A stretch of 64,000 nucleotides of DNA from Pseudomonas grandcourensis (GCF_039909015.1 NZ_CP150919.1:3014501-3078500); one strand, 5' to 3'; shown: positions 43,162 through 53,072, numbered from the stretch's first letter. Notes: generated by a model from the sequence alone, not told the origin. Translations and numbers: made by a program.

Positions 43162-44190
43162 TTATTGCACTTGCTCGGGTGTGGCGGCGTCGAACGGGTA
43201 GATCCGACGCCATTCGGACGCCATGTCGACGACGGTCCAGCCACGTTTGTTTGCTTCGTCCAGGGCCTTGTCCAGGCGACCGATCTGCGACTGCCGGTCG
43301 TAAGCCCATTCGCGTTTGGCGTCGGTGTGATGCACCAGGCCCATGAAGCGTTTGCCGGGACCGGCGGCGGTCCACTGGAGCATTTGCAGGTCGCTGTCGG
43401 AATTGCCGAAAGCGAGGATTGGCCGACGACCGATCACCGCGTCGATGCTGACCGGTTTGCCCGGGCCATCGTCGTTGTGGGCCAGCTTTGGCGTACGCAT
43501 GATCGAGGCCTTGCCATCCTTGTAGTCAAACGTTGTGACGAATGTGGTGCCGATGACCTGCTCGGGTGGAATGCCGTAGACCTTCTCGGCGAAGGCGCGC
43601 ATGAACCCGGTGTCGCCACCGGAAACGATGTAAGTCTTGAAGTCCTTGCCGCGCAGGTAGTCGAGCATTTCCAGCATCGGCTGGAAGATCATCTCGGTGT
43701 ACGGCTTGCCGGTTTTCGGATGGCGGGCCTGGCTCAGCCAGGTCTTGGCGTAGTCATCGAAGGCTTCGGTGGTCATCCCTGTGTGGGTGGCACCGAAAAT
43801 TTTCATCATGCCCTCAAGGCCACTGGCAGCCAGGGCTTTGTGATCGTTTTCCAGCACCGCCTGGAACGGCTGGGTGGTTTTCCACTCCGGGTGCTGCGGC
43901 GCGGTGCGTTTGACTTCTTCCAGGGCGAACAGCAACTCGAAGTACATCGGCTGCTCGCTCCACAAGGTGCCGTCATTGTCGAAGACGGCAATGCGGTCTT
44001 CGGGCTTGACGAAGTCCTTGCTGCCTTGATCGGTGACCGTCTGCACGAATTCGATGATCTGCTTTTTCGACGGCCCATCGTTCCAGGAGGGCAGCGGCTC
44101 GGCGGCCTGCACCAGCAGCGGCAGGCTCAAGGCCAGGGTCAGCAGGAAACTGAATGCGCGACGATGGCGTAGCGATATCGAGTTCGTCAT
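43162..44190 (-). CDS. Exported HAD-superfamily hydrolase
   Basis: A 342-residue protein with a signal peptide (residues 1-30, cut after VQAA). HAD motifs: I is VFDNDGTLW with D71 and D73, II is [14 protein letters not shown], and IV is [13 protein letters not shown]. This pattern is that of phosphoserine-phosphatase-like phosphatases, but acting in the periplasm. AAGGA is six bases before ATG 44190. The start overlaps the BatD stop by four bases, which ties it to the bat operon. The substrate is unknown, and a phosphorylated or sulfated pathway intermediate is only a guess. Confidence 0.87.
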   Translation of the reverse strand: MTNSISLRHRRAFSFLLTLALSLPLLVQAAEPLPSWNDGPSKKQIIEFVQTVTDQGSKDFVKPEDRIAVFDNDGTLWSEQPMYFELLFALEEVKRTAPQHPEWKTTQPFQAVLENDHKALAASGLEGMMKIFGATHTGMTTEAFDDYAKTWLSQARHPKTGKPYTEMIFQPMLEMLDYLRGKDFKTYIVSGGDTGFMRAFAEKVYGIPPEQVIGTTFVTTFDYKDGKASIMRTPKLAHNDDGPGKPVSIDAVIGRRPILAFGNSDSDLQMLQWTAAGPGKRFMGLVHHTDAKREWAYDRQSQIGRLDKALDEANKRGWTVVDMASEWRRIYPFDAATPEQVQ

Positions 44191-45614
44191 GGGAGGTCCT
44201 TCTCGTGAACGGGGTTGAGCGGATGCAGTGCACAAGAGACTGATTCTCTGTTGCGCCCGGCCTGACTATGCAGCGTAGACAAGGATTCCCCGATTTGGCG
44301 CAGGGCCTGCTCTTTGTCCGGTTCGCGGCCATAGCAGGCCCGCAGGAAGGTTTGCAGGCGCGGGCCGAGACCGGTCAGTTTCAGGCCGTGGCGGCTGCGT
44401 CGGGTCCACAGGTACAGGGCGCTGAGTTGCGCCGGTTTGCCTTCGATTTGTGCCGGGATCTGCCGCCACGCGTAGTCGGCGGATTCGAGCCAGGCGGCGT
44501 GGCGGGCGCGGCGTCGGGCTTGCCACTTGAGGTACGTGCGGCGTACGAGCGGGCGACTGAACCAGCCGAGTGCCATCACCGCCAACACCAGTGCCAATAG
44601 TCCGAGCCAGTGCCCGGAAAGGTGCAGGCGATTCTGCTGGCCGAGTGTTTTCAGGTCTTCGGTGATTGAAAACACCGGCTTGTAGGCGCTGTTGGCCGCC
44701 GCGTCGAAGGTCACGGCAGGCACCGTGGCCGTGCGGGTTTGCTGGCTGCTGGCATCCCACCATTTCAGTTCGACGGAGGGCAGGCTGTAGTGACCTTCGG
44801 TGTCGATTCGATACGTCACGCTGTCGATGCGCTGGCCGCCATTGAAGTTGCCCCGACCGTCATCCAGATTGCGGATTTGCGGTGCTTTCGGGTAGCGGCT
44901 CAGGCCCTTGATGTCGTCCAGCGTCGGTGTCGGCAGTGACATGGCCAGGGCACCGTCGGCCTGCAAGGTCAGTTCCCGGGTGATGCTGTCGCCGACCTTC
45001 AGCGGCGTGGCCGAATGGATGGTCTTCTGGGTAAACCGCAGGCCTTGGGCCACCAGCACTGCCTCACCAGGCTGGAACCCCGGAGGTTGCGCGGCGTTGA
45101 AATGCAAAGGCAGGCTCTGGGCGGTGAGTTCGTGGCTGGCCTGACCCGGTGTGGCTTGTACCGTCAGTGCCGGAATGTCGAAGCTCTGGGCCAGGTTCGG
45201 GGTGATCAGGTAGCTGTAGCGCATGCCGCTGAAGGATTGGCCGTCGAAAGTCTGGTTGATGTGTTGGGCATGGCCGTCCGGTGGCATCACCAATGCGCCG
45301 GGCAGTTTCAGGTCGGGCAGGGTGGGGGCGCTGGTGAACCAGGTGTCGGTGAAGACATCGAGTTGCAACTCGACCAGGCTGCCGACCATAACCTGGGTGG
45401 TGGGTTGCAGGGAGGCCTGGACTTTCAGTTGAGGGTCGGCGGCGAATGTGTTGAGGCTGATCAGGCCGATGAGCAGGGCGCCGAGTGTTGTGGTGATTGA
45501 TCTGGCCCTTTCGCGAGCAGGCTCGCTCCCACAGGGGATTTGTGGTGCGCCTGGATCAAATGTAGGAGCGAGCCTGCTCGCGATGGCCGCGACTCGGACT
45601 TTCAGGCTGATCAT
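44187..45614 (-). CDS. BatD-like protein, second operon, with REP-encoded N-terminal extension
   Basis: A 475-residue protein of the BatD type: signal sequence, periplasmic beta-rich region, a transmembrane helix near residues 365-385 and a basic cytoplasmic tail. ATG 45614 overlaps the VWA-TPR stop by four bases. The signal core [20 protein letters not shown] lies at residues 39-58 because residues 11-35 are encoded by a REP inverted pair (SRLAP and SEPARER segments). No alternative ATG, GTG or TTG exists between the repeat and the core, so the long n-region must be translated. An open frame upstream to 45695 is rejected. Confidence 0.85.
   Translation of the reverse strand: MISLKVRVAAIASRLAPTFDPGAPQIPCGSEPARERARSITTTLGALLIGLISLNTFAADPQLKVQASLQPTTQVMVGSLVELQLDVFTDTWFTSAPTLPDLKLPGALVMPPDGHAQHINQTFDGQSFSGMRYSYLITPNLAQSFDIPALTVQATPGQASHELTAQSLPLHFNAAQPPGFQPGEAVLVAQGLRFTQKTIHSATPLKVGDSITRELTLQADGALAMSLPTPTLDDIKGLSRYPKAPQIRNLDDGRGNFNGGQRIDSVTYRIDTEGHYSLPSVELKWWDASSQQTRTATVPAVTFDAAANSAYKPVFSITEDLKTLGQQNRLHLSGHWLGLLALVLAVMALGWFSRPLVRRTYLKWQARRRARHAAWLESADYAWRQIPAQIEGKPAQLSALYLWTRRSRHGLKLTGLGPRLQTFLRACYGREPDKEQALRQIGESLSTLHSQAGRNRESVSCALHPLNPVHEKDLP
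45511..45583. repeat. REP inverted pair inside the second batD gene
   Basis: Arms at 45511-45533 and 45561-45583 are complementary with one mismatch (TCGCGAGCAGGCTCGCTCCC and its partner). The element is within the coding region just before the signal-peptide core and keeps the frame open. Confidence 0.9.
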
Positions 45615-47191
45615 GGCTTGCCCCCCGCCTGATCCTGCAAGCTGAATTTCTGCTTGAGGAATTTCGCCGGCGATGTGGTGAGGTTCTGCAACCATTGCTC
45701 ATCCGAAGCCGCTTGCTGGGTCTCGACCTTTTTGCTTTGGCCTTTACCCGGCGCCTTGTCCATCTTGATTTCGTCGGGTTTGACCTCCGGCGCGTTTTTC
45801 TCGGCGCTTTCGGTGTCTTTCTGCAAGGCAATGGCCAGGGCCAGGTTGGCGGTGGCCTCCGGGAACTGTGGTTGCAACCTCAGCGCCTGGTTGTACGCAG
45901 CGATGGCCTGATCGAACTTGAAGCGGCGCACGTAGATGTTGCCCAGGTAGAAGTACGCCTGCGGTGTGTCGAGCCGCGCGAAGCTGGCCAGTGCCAGGTC
46001 GAAGTCGGCCGCGTTGTAGGCGGCGACGCCTTTCCAGTACGGATCGACAAACAGCGCCGCCGCCTGAGGGTAGTGCTCATGTTCGAAGGCCCAGCGACCT
46101 TGCTGGTCGCGGGTGAAAAACGCATCGGTCAGCGCGTTGGCCTGTGCCGGCGCCGGTTGCAGGCCCAGGCCCACCGCCAGCAGCAGTGCGCCCATCCAGT
46201 TCAGGCTCCAGCCCCTGCGCACGCTGAAGAAGGCGATCAGCAACAGCGGCCAGCACAGCCAGTAACCGGCGTCTTTCCAGTGCAGTTCGCGCTGTTCGTC
46301 ACTGGCTGCCTGGAAGTGCTGCTCGGCGTGCAGTTCGATCCAGTCCAGATCGTCATCGTTGAGGGTCAGGCTGCCCAGCGGCGCATCCAATGTTGAGGCA
46401 AGCTGCTTGAGGGCGCCCTGATCGAAGCTGCCCATTTGTGGACGACCGTTGCTGTCGGTGCGTGGCTGGCCGCTGGCATCGCGGATGATCCCGCCGTCGC
46501 TGCTACCGTCCGCCAATATCAGCACTTGCAGCGCACTGTCTGCCAGTTGCTTGTCCAGCCCGGCCAGTGCCGAGGTGTCGGCGCCATCGGTTATCAGCAG
46601 CAGGGTGCCGGGTGTTTTCTCGGCGGCGAGCAGGCGCTTGGCCTGATCGATGACCGCGCTGACATTTTTCCCCGGTTTGTTGATCAGGTCGGTGCTCAGG
46701 GCCTGAATGAATGTATCGAGCAGCGCCGGATCGTCGGTGGCGGGCAACACCAGGTGCGCGCTGCCAGCGTAGGCAATTAGCGCGTTGCGCGAACCGGCGC
46801 GGCGCTGGATCAAGTCGTGGAGCTTGTGCTTGACCGCTTCCAGGCGACTGGGGGGAACATCGCTGGCGTCCATGGAGGGCGACAGGTCGACGGCGATGAT
46901 CAGCGGCGCACGGTTTTCCAGAAAGTCCGGCCGATCCTGCTCCCAGGTCGGCCCGGCGGCGGCGATGGCGCCCAGTACCAGCAGCGCACACACCAGATGC
47001 ACCGGGCGCAGGCGTTGCCGGTCCTGCGGGGTGATCAGCAGATGCGGCAGCAGGTGCGCGGCGATGTTGCTGCGCAAGCGCCGTTGCAGGTCCTGGTTGC
47101 GCCGCCACAGCAACGGTAGCAATGCGCCGAACAGCGCGAGCAACAACCACAGAGGGCGCAAGAAATGGAAGTCGCTGAGGTTGATGTCCAT
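45611..47191 (-). CDS. VWA-TPR protein (BatB/BatC fusion type), second operon
   Basis: A 526-residue inner-membrane protein. Helices lie at about residues 13-29 and 64-79. The von Willebrand A domain has an intact MIDAS (D102, S104, S106 in [19 protein letters not shown] later), then come a further hydrophobic segment and TPR-like repeats ([20 protein letters not shown]), ending in a charged tail. The start is one base after the BatA stop. Unlike its paralogue at 17.7-19.4 kb, the metal site is complete. Confidence 0.88.
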   Translation of the reverse strand: MDINLSDFHFLRPLWLLLALFGALLPLLWRRNQDLQRRLRSNIAAHLLPHLLITPQDRQRLRPVHLVCALLVLGAIAAAGPTWEQDRPDFLENRAPLIIAVDLSPSMDASDVPPSRLEAVKHKLHDLIQRRAGSRNALIAYAGSAHLVLPATDDPALLDTFIQALSTDLINKPGKNVSAVIDQAKRLLAAEKTPGTLLLITDGADTSALAGLDKQLADSALQVLILADGSSDGGIIRDASGQPRTDSNGRPQMGSFDQGALKQLASTLDAPLGSLTLNDDDLDWIELHAEQHFQAASDEQRELHWKDAGYWLCWPLLLIAFFSVRRGWSLNWMGALLLAVGLGLQPAPAQANALTDAFFTRDQQGRWAFEHEHYPQAAALFVDPYWKGVAAYNAADFDLALASFARLDTPQAYFYLGNIYVRRFKFDQAIAAYNQALRLQPQFPEATANLALAIALQKDTESAEKNAPEVKPDEIKMDKAPGKGQSKKVETQQAASDEQWLQNLTTSPAKFLKQKFSLQDQAGGKP

Positions 47192-47192
47192 G

Positions 47193-48185
47193 TCAGGCCG
47201 TCTGCCGTTGACGGGCGAGCGTCAGCCGTGGAAGCAGCAGGGCGCCCAGGTGATAAAGCGCCAGCAAGGCGATGGCCGCGCCCAGTGGCCACCAGAATAG
47301 ATCGCGTTTGGGCTGGTGGCTGAGGGTTTTCACCTGATGCGGAGTCAGTTTGTCGAGAGTGCTGTAGACCTGATCCAGTGCGTTGCGGTCTTCGGCGCGG
47401 AAGAAACGTCCGCCCGTGGCTTGGGCAATCTCCTGCAAGCCTTGCAGGTTGACCTTGGCTTCGCCCTCGGCATTCGGATCGCCAATGCCGATGGTATGAA
47501 TCACCACGCCTTTGGCCGCGGCCATGGCGGCCGCGTGATCCGGGGTGATGGCGCTGCTGGTGTCATTGCCGTCGGTGAGCAGGATCAGCACTTTTTCCTG
47601 CTCGTGGGCCTGGTCCAGCAGTTTCAGGCTCAGGCCGATGGCGTCGCCGATGGCGGTGTTGGGGCCGGCCATGCCGATGCCGGTGTCGTCCAGCAGCAGC
47701 GACAGGCTGGCGTGGTCGAGGGTCAACGGCGCCTGCGGATAGGCGCCAGTGCCGAACACGATCAGGCCGATTCGATCGTCTTTACGTTTGTCGATGAACC
47801 CGTGCACCACTTCCTTGACCGCGGCCAGGCGATTGATCTTCTGGCCGTTGGCGTCGGTGAAATCGGTGGTTTCCATCGACTGGGAAATGTCGATGGCCAG
47901 CATCAGGTCACGCACCGGCTGTTGGCGTTCGATGGGTTTTTCCACCAACACCGGCCGACTCGCCGCCACCAGCAGCAGCGTCCAGACCAGCAGGTTCATG
48001 AGCAATTGCCAGCGGTTGCTGCGGGTGCCGGCCTGGCTCGGTGCCTGGCCGACGGCACGGCTCATCGCCGCGAAAAACGGGACTCGCACGGCGCTGCGCG
48101 CCTCACGGTAATCGGGCAGATAGCGATAGCCGAACCACGGCAGCGGCAGCAGGATCAGCAGCCAGGGGTAATCAAGCTGCCACAT
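47193..48185 (-). CDS. BatA-like VWA domain membrane protein, second operon
   Basis: A 330-residue protein with N-terminal helices (about residues 6-20 and 62-74), a von Willebrand A domain with MIDAS residues D99, S101 and S103 in DISQSM, RIGLIVFGTGAYPQAPLTLD and LLTDGNDTSSAIT, and a C-terminal transmembrane helix. ATG 48185 begins at MWQLDYPWLLILLPLPWFGY, equivalent to the other BatA. It overlaps the end of the DUF4381 gene by 14 bases. Confidence 0.9.
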   Translation of the reverse strand: MWQLDYPWLLILLPLPWFGYRYLPDYREARSAVRVPFFAAMSRAVGQAPSQAGTRSNRWQLLMNLLVWTLLLVAASRPVLVEKPIERQQPVRDLMLAIDISQSMETTDFTDANGQKINRLAAVKEVVHGFIDKRKDDRIGLIVFGTGAYPQAPLTLDHASLSLLLDDTGIGMAGPNTAIGDAIGLSLKLLDQAHEQEKVLILLTDGNDTSSAITPDHAAAMAAAKGVVIHTIGIGDPNAEGEAKVNLQGLQEIAQATGGRFFRAEDRNALDQVYSTLDKLTPHQVKTLSHQPKRDLFWWPLGAAIALLALYHLGALLLPRLTLARQRQTA

Positions 48186-48756
48186 GATGACGCTCCACCC
48201 AGGTTTTGCAGGTGCTGAACAGTTGTTGGCGCTGTTCAACCGGCATGGCCCGCAATGCGGCGTCGGGGGCATAGGCCAGCAGCGAGAGTTGTTGGCTGAA
48301 GTCGGCGGGTAGCGGCTGTTTACTGTGCCGCTGCAAAAACGCCTGCCAGTCCTCTTTACCCAACGCCGCTGGATTCCCCTGTGGGAGCGAGTTTGCTCGC
48401 GATGAGGGCGTTACATTCAAAGTTGATGTCGACTGACCGGACGCCATCGCGAGCAAGCTCGCTCCCACAGGTTTCGCGTTCGGCATAGAGATCGCGACCC
48501 GCTTGAGCAACTCCGGAAGCTCGCGCAACGCGCTCAGGTCATTGCTGCGCTGCTGCAATTCCTCCAGGCGCACCAACGCCTCGCGCCGATAGCGGTCGCG
48601 CCGCCATTGCCAGTAGCGCCGCGCGCTGGTCACCACCAGCGTAACGATCAGCAGTGCCAGCAGCGCCCACCAACCCCAGGTTTGCGGTGCATAACTGACC
48701 GGCGCCGGCAGTGCCATGTCCTTGAGTTGGTCGATGCTCGGGATAGCGGGGTTCAT
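48172..48756 (-). CDS. DUF4381 membrane protein, second operon, with in-frame REP insertion
   Basis: A 194-residue protein with one transmembrane helix at about residues 28-46, then a cytoplasmic domain ending in KEDWQAFLQRHSKQ, the counterpart of the RKWLAFLDNR segment in the first copy. Residues about 96-126 (around [12 protein letters not shown] and SSRANSLPQG) are encoded by a REP inverted pair and have no counterpart in the 164-residue paralogue. The frame is preserved across the repeat. The insert probably forms a surface loop. It starts on the DUF58 stop (ATGA). Confidence 0.82.
   Translation of the reverse strand: MNPAIPSIDQLKDMALPAPVSYAPQTWGWWALLALLIVTLVVTSARRYWQWRRDRYRREALVRLEELQQRSNDLSALRELPELLKRVAISMPNAKPVGASLLAMASGQSTSTLNVTPSSRANSLPQGNPAALGKEDWQAFLQRHSKQPLPADFSQQLSLLAYAPDAALRAMPVEQRQQLFSTCKTWVERHHVAA
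48379..48470. repeat. REP inverted pair inside the second DUF4381 gene
   Basis: Arms at 48379-48403 and 48446-48470 are complementary over 25 bases with one mismatch (CTGTGGGAGCGAGTTTGCTC and partner). It lies entirely in coding sequence and keeps the frame open. Confidence 0.9.
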
Positions 48757-49697
48757 CGGCGCCCTCCGGGAAACTTGCCCAGTTCGGCGCGCAGTTGTTC
48801 GTGGGCTTCTGTAGCGGTGCTGAACATCATCAACGGCACCTGGCTGCGGCGCAGCAAGGTAGCGACGTCCTTGAGCCGCCCGCTAAGGAAATCCCCGAGC
48901 GGCTGGTGCACCTGTTGCCGATCCACCGCCAGCTCCACCTGCAACTGCCCCTGGGTGACCAGCACGCGGCCGTTTTTCGGCAGGTTCTGCGCCAGTGGGT
49001 CGTAGACCTGCATGACAATCACATCGTTGTGCGCCGCCAGTTGTCGCATCAGTTGCAAGGTGCGTTCGCCGGCCCCGGCGAAGTCGCTGACGATGCAGAT
49101 CAGGTGATCGTGACCGGCCACGGCCAGGCAATGTTGCAGGACCTTGTCGAGCTGGTCTTCGCCTTCGGCGTCCGGGTTGGCCGCGCTGAGTTCCTGGTTC
49201 TGCTGGGCGATGCGGCTGCACAGCGCTTCGATCCGTTTGCGGCTGCGCAGCGGGGCGATGCTGTCGATGCGTTGATCGTTGAAGACCAGTCCACCGACGC
49301 GGTCGCCGGCGTTGAACACCATCCACGCCGCCAGGGCACCAAGCTCGGCGGCGACGGCGGATTTGAAGCTGCGTTGCGAGCCAAAGAACATCGACATGCG
49401 CTGGTCTACGAGGATCAGGGCCGGGCGGTCGCGCTCTTCGGTGAATGTCCGTACCACCGGTTTGCCGGTGCGCAGGGACGCTCGCCAGTCCAGGTGACGC
49501 AAATCGTCCCCTGGCTGATAGCGCCGCAGTTCATCGAAGTTCAGGCCCCGGCCACGCAAACGCGAAGCGTGGTTGCCGGCCAGGATGCTGCCTTGGGGCT
49601 GACGCGCCAGAAAACTCAGGTCTCGGGCCTTGAACTCCAGGGCCATCAGTTGCGCCAGAGAGACATACACCAGGCCGTCGACGCTGTTCATGGACAT
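48753..49697 (-). CDS. DUF58 protein, second operon
   Basis: A 314-residue cytoplasmic protein with the DUF58 hallmark GDDLRHLDWRASLRTGKPVV near residue 65 and a VWA-like part with an acidic site in ALILVDQRMSMFFGSQ. The start overlaps the moxR stop by one base (TGATG), and its end overlaps the DUF4381 gene by four. It is clearly paralogous to the protein encoded at 21.0-22.0 kb, but the N- and C-termini differ. Confidence 0.9.
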   Translation of the reverse strand: MSMNSVDGLVYVSLAQLMALEFKARDLSFLARQPQGSILAGNHASRLRGRGLNFDELRRYQPGDDLRHLDWRASLRTGKPVVRTFTEERDRPALILVDQRMSMFFGSQRSFKSAVAAELGALAAWMVFNAGDRVGGLVFNDQRIDSIAPLRSRKRIEALCSRIAQQNQELSAANPDAEGEDQLDKVLQHCLAVAGHDHLICIVSDFAGAGERTLQLMRQLAAHNDVIVMQVYDPLAQNLPKNGRVLVTQGQLQVELAVDRQQVHQPLGDFLSGRLKDVATLLRRSQVPLMMFSTATEAHEQLRAELGKFPGGRR

Positions 49698-50677
49698 CAG
49701 GCTGGAATCGCCACTTTATCGAGCAGACGGTCGAGCACCTGATCGGCGCTCACGCCGTCGGCCACCGCGTCGTAGCTCAGTTGCAGACGATGGCGCAGCA
49801 CCGGGTGCACCACGGCGCGGACGTTGTCCGGAGAAACGAAATCCTGGCCCTGCAACCAGGCGTCGGCCCGGGCACAGCGGTCCAGGCCGATGCCGCCGCG
49901 GGGACTGGCGCCGATGCTGATCCAGCGCCCGAGGTCGGCGTCGTAATCGGCCGGGTGGCGAGTGGCATTGATCAGGTCGATCAGGTAGCGGTCGATGGCT
50001 GGGGAGACGTGTACGGCACTGACCTCACGGCGCGCGGCAAACACCACGTCCTGAGACAGAGAGAAACCCTGCACGGCAGCGGTCTTGGCGCCGAGGGCCT
50101 GTTCCTCTTCGCGCAGCAGGCGCAGCACCTGGCTTTCATTTTCCGCGCTGGGGTAATCGAGCAGCACTTTCATCAGGAAGCGGTCCATCTGCGCTTCCGG
50201 CAGCGGATAGGTGCCTTCCTGTTCGATCGGGTTCTGGGTGGCGACCACGATGAACAGGTCCGGCAGCGCATGGCTGTTGCCGGCCACGGTGATCTGGCGT
50301 TCCTCCATGGCTTCGAGCAACGCCGCCTGGACCTTGGCCGGCGCGCGGTTGATTTCGTCGGCGAGGATCAGGTTGCCGAACAGGGGACCTGGCTGGAAGC
50401 GGATTTCGTTCTTGCCTTCGACCTGATGCAGCACCTCGGCGCCGGTGATGTCCGACGGCAGCAAGTCCGGGGTGAACTGGATGCGGCTCATCTTTGCGTC
50501 CAGGTGTCTGGCGAGCGACTTGACCGTGCGGGTCTTGGCCAGGCCGGGCAGGCTTTCGAGGAGCAAATGCCCGTTGGCCAGCAAGCCGACGAGCATCTGC
50601 CGGATCACCTGGTCCTGGCCGAGCACCGCTTCGGCGATGCTGGCTTGCAGGGCCTTGAGGTCGTCGAGTGTGCTCAT
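49697..50677 (-). CDS. MoxR-family AAA+ ATPase, second operon
   Basis: A 326-residue AAA+ ATPase. Walker A is ESLPGLAKT at residues 41-49, Walker B is [11 protein letters not shown], sensor 1 is [20 protein letters not shown], and the lid motif is GASPRGGIGLDRCARADAWL. It should energise conformational work on the VWA/BatD membrane partners encoded just downstream. It begins eight bases after the outer-membrane protein gene, so here moxR is an internal gene of a longer operon, unlike the first copy, which is the leading gene. Confidence 0.94.
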   Translation of the reverse strand: MSTLDDLKALQASIAEAVLGQDQVIRQMLVGLLANGHLLLESLPGLAKTRTVKSLARHLDAKMSRIQFTPDLLPSDITGAEVLHQVEGKNEIRFQPGPLFGNLILADEINRAPAKVQAALLEAMEERQITVAGNSHALPDLFIVVATQNPIEQEGTYPLPEAQMDRFLMKVLLDYPSAENESQVLRLLREEEQALGAKTAAVQGFSLSQDVVFAARREVSAVHVSPAIDRYLIDLINATRHPADYDADLGRWISIGASPRGGIGLDRCARADAWLQGQDFVSPDNVRAVVHPVLRHRLQLSYDAVADGVSADQVLDRLLDKVAIPA

Positions 50678-50685
50678 GGGGTCTC

Positions 50686-51633
50686 CTAGAAAAACGCCAG
50701 GGTCATGTTGACGCTGATTCCATTGCCTTCAGGGCGGTTCTTGGTGTCGAACTCCGGCACCCAGCGCGCATTGAAGTTGGCCTGGGCGTCGGCGAACTTG
50801 CCGGTCCAGCCCACTGTCGGGCCGGCACCCATGGAGCGACCGCGGAAGCCGCTGTCGGCACCCGACCCTGAGTCATCGGTGACTTGCTGGATGTAACCGG
50901 CGGCGATACCGGCGTTCCAGCCATTGCCAAAGCCGTGGGTCCATAGCGCATCGAGGGTGTAGATGTTGCCGTTGCGATAATCGGTGGCGTCGTTCTCGGT
51001 GTAGAACTCCAGGCCGCTCGACAGCGTGAATTCGCCGCCCTTGCCGTCCAGATGAGTGAATGCCACGGTTGGCATGAAGGTGTAATTGTTCTGCCCGGGG
51101 TTGGCCAGGCGATTGTCGTTGTAGGCACCGGTGGGTACGTAGACCGGCAGCGAGAACGCGATGTGGTTGAGTTCGTCGAAGTGGTAGCCGGCGGCAATCG
51201 GTGTCACCAGCATGTCGGCGAACTGGGTGCCGGTGTCCGAGGAGCCCAGCGTTCTGCCGCGGGGGCCGGTGATGTTGGCCGAGATATCGGTGTACTGCAC
51301 CGGAACGCCGATGGCCGATGCATAGTTCCAGCGACCCTTGCCGGTGTCCCAGACATGGGTGAAGTTGGCCATGGTGTAGGACACTTTCATGTCCAACCCG
51401 GTACTGGCGGCACCCACCAAAGGAATCTGGGCGTTGCCCTTGAGGTTACCGTCGTACCAGATGCTGGTCAGGGACATCACCCAGCCGGGCTCCGGTGGCA
51501 CGATCCCGGCGTTGGAGAACACTTGCTGGCCGGTAATCGGCCGTCCGACGCCACCTTCAGCTGCCAATACCAATGGGCTGCCGCTGACCATGCACAGCAC
51601 CAACAGGGGGCGCACTACGAAAGGCCTGATCAT
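50686..51633 (-). CDS. Outer-membrane channel-like protein (MetA-pathway phenol-degradation family)
   Basis: A 315-residue protein with a signal peptide (cut after VLA) and a mature part made of alternating beta strands rich in aromatic residues (YNDNRLANPGQNNYTFMPTV). It ends in MTLAFF, the terminal Phe expected of outer-membrane barrels. Relatives of the MetA-pathway family are thought to admit hydrophobic or aromatic substrates. GGAG is six bases before ATG 51633. It lies between the DUF1254 and moxR genes with 8-12 base gaps, so it is part of the long operon. Confidence 0.82.
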   Translation of the reverse strand: MIRPFVVRPLLVLCMVSGSPLVLAAEGGVGRPITGQQVFSNAGIVPPEPGWVMSLTSIWYDGNLKGNAQIPLVGAASTGLDMKVSYTMANFTHVWDTGKGRWNYASAIGVPVQYTDISANITGPRGRTLGSSDTGTQFADMLVTPIAAGYHFDELNHIAFSLPVYVPTGAYNDNRLANPGQNNYTFMPTVAFTHLDGKGGEFTLSSGLEFYTENDATDYRNGNIYTLDALWTHGFGNGWNAGIAAGYIQQVTDDSGSGADSGFRGRSMGAGPTVGWTGKFADAQANFNARWVPEFDTKNRPEGNGISVNMTLAFF

Positions 51634-51645
51634 GACTGACTCCAC

Positions 51646-53046
51646 TTATTGTTTTTGATTGACGGGGTTCAGCAGCGGCATTTTCCATTCACCGTTGCTG
51701 ACTTCCGGTTTTGGCAAATACAGACGCAATATCCCGTAGAACGGCCCGTTCGGAGCGGGCAGCCAATTGCTTTGCAGGTCTTTGGCCGGCGCCTTGTGCT
51801 GCACATAAAGCGTCAGGCCGCCATCGGCATCGAGCTTGAGGTCAGGCAGCATGCGCGAGTTGATCAGGTAGCGATTGAGCGGGTTGGCCACCAGCAGCTT
51901 GTTTTTTCCGTCGTACATGGTCAGGGACCAGAACGCATCGGCCGGGGGCAGTGCGCCCTTGTCGAAATGCAGGGTGTAGTCATTTTTCGAGGCGTCGACC
52001 GGTTTGCCGTCCTTGTCGACGAAATAACCGATGTAGTTCGCCTCTTCGGCGGAGTTGCCGAAGATCCCCATGTTGGCGCCGGCATAGCGGTACAGGTAAT
52101 TGCCCTTGAGGTGATCGCGGGTGCCGAAGAAATCACCGCTGGTGATCTCGTGGGTATCGACTTTGGTTTTCTTGAATTCGGCGAACCCGGCCTTAGCATC
52201 GCTGATGCCGTCTTCCAGCGCCTTGCGTTGATCAGTGCTGAGTTGGCTCAAGTTGAATGGTTTGCCGGCCTCGATGCCGATTTTGGCGAAGCGTGCCAGC
52301 AAGTCCTTTTCCACGTCCTGGGCCGGAGCGAACGACAGCATGAAATTCAGGTAGCGGAACAGGTCCGGGGTTTCGCTCATGGTCGGCGTGGGTTTTGGCC
52401 AGTCGATCTTCGGAGCGGCCGCCGGCGCTTTGTGTTTGTCGTAATGACTCAGGGTTTCAATCTTGTAACCCTTCTGGATCTGCTTGACCTTGGCCAGATC
52501 CTTCTCATCGAACAGCTGTGTACGGTACAGCGCATAGGCGATGTTGCTTTCACTGCGCAGCAGGCGGTCGATGTTCAGCGGTTGCTGGCCCTGCCAGTTG
52601 GGTCCGGCGATCATGAAATGCCCGCCGTTGTTGCCGGTGCTGCGGGTGCCCAGGTAGGCAAAGTTCTGCGTATAGGCGTCGATCAGTTGCACCGAGTAGT
52701 AACGATGCTCTTCGATCGGCGGCAGGGTCAGTACCAGCGGCTCGGCGCGCAAATCCATCCAGACGAAGGAGTAGGGTGTGTCGGCGTTCGGCGTGACAAA
52801 CGCGGTGTCCTTGGCAGTGAAGGCCTTGGCGGTGTTGCCGATCTGGTTGAACGGCGCCTTGAAGTTCGGGCTCTTCTTGTCCACGGCCTGGGTATAGAGC
52901 GTCTTGTACATCTCCACCACCGGAAAGCCGTACAGATAAGCTTCCCTGGCAATGGCCCGGGCTTCGTCGGGGGTGGCAGTGAAATCGGCCCAGGCGCTGG
53001 TGCTGAGGGTCAGCGCAAGGCCGGTGAACAAAATGCGGTGATTCAT
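51646..53046 (-). CDS. Exported DUF1254/DUF1214 protein, copy B
   Basis: A 466-residue protein with a signal peptide (cut after SAWA). The N-terminal DUF1254 domain has AREAYLYGFPVVEMYKTLY near residues 30-48 and NADTPYSFVWMDLRAEPLVL. The C-terminal DUF1214 domain has LPPADAFWSLTMYDGKNKLL and NRYLINSR. AAGGG precedes ATG 53046 by six bases; ATG 53052 is too close to it. The family's biochemical function is not established to my knowledge. It is paired with another DUF1254 gene 26 bases upstream. Confidence 0.88.
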   Translation of the reverse strand: MNHRILFTGLALTLSTSAWADFTATPDEARAIAREAYLYGFPVVEMYKTLYTQAVDKKSPNFKAPFNQIGNTAKAFTAKDTAFVTPNADTPYSFVWMDLRAEPLVLTLPPIEEHRYYSVQLIDAYTQNFAYLGTRSTGNNGGHFMIAGPNWQGQQPLNIDRLLRSESNIAYALYRTQLFDEKDLAKVKQIQKGYKIETLSHYDKHKAPAAAPKIDWPKPTPTMSETPDLFRYLNFMLSFAPAQDVEKDLLARFAKIGIEAGKPFNLSQLSTDQRKALEDGISDAKAGFAEFKKTKVDTHEITSGDFFGTRDHLKGNYLYRYAGANMGIFGNSAEEANYIGYFVDKDGKPVDASKNDYTLHFDKGALPPADAFWSLTMYDGKNKLLVANPLNRYLINSRMLPDLKLDADGGLTLYVQHKAPAKDLQSNWLPAPNGPFYGILRLYLPKPEVSNGEWKMPLLNPVNQKQ

Positions 53047-53072
53047 ATACATCCCTTATTGAATGTTCGGCG

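Noticed and set aside
45615..45695. N-terminal extension of the second BatD to 45695
   Set aside because: It would overlap the VWA-TPR gene by 85 bases. The ATGA overlap start at 45614 fits the rest of the operon.
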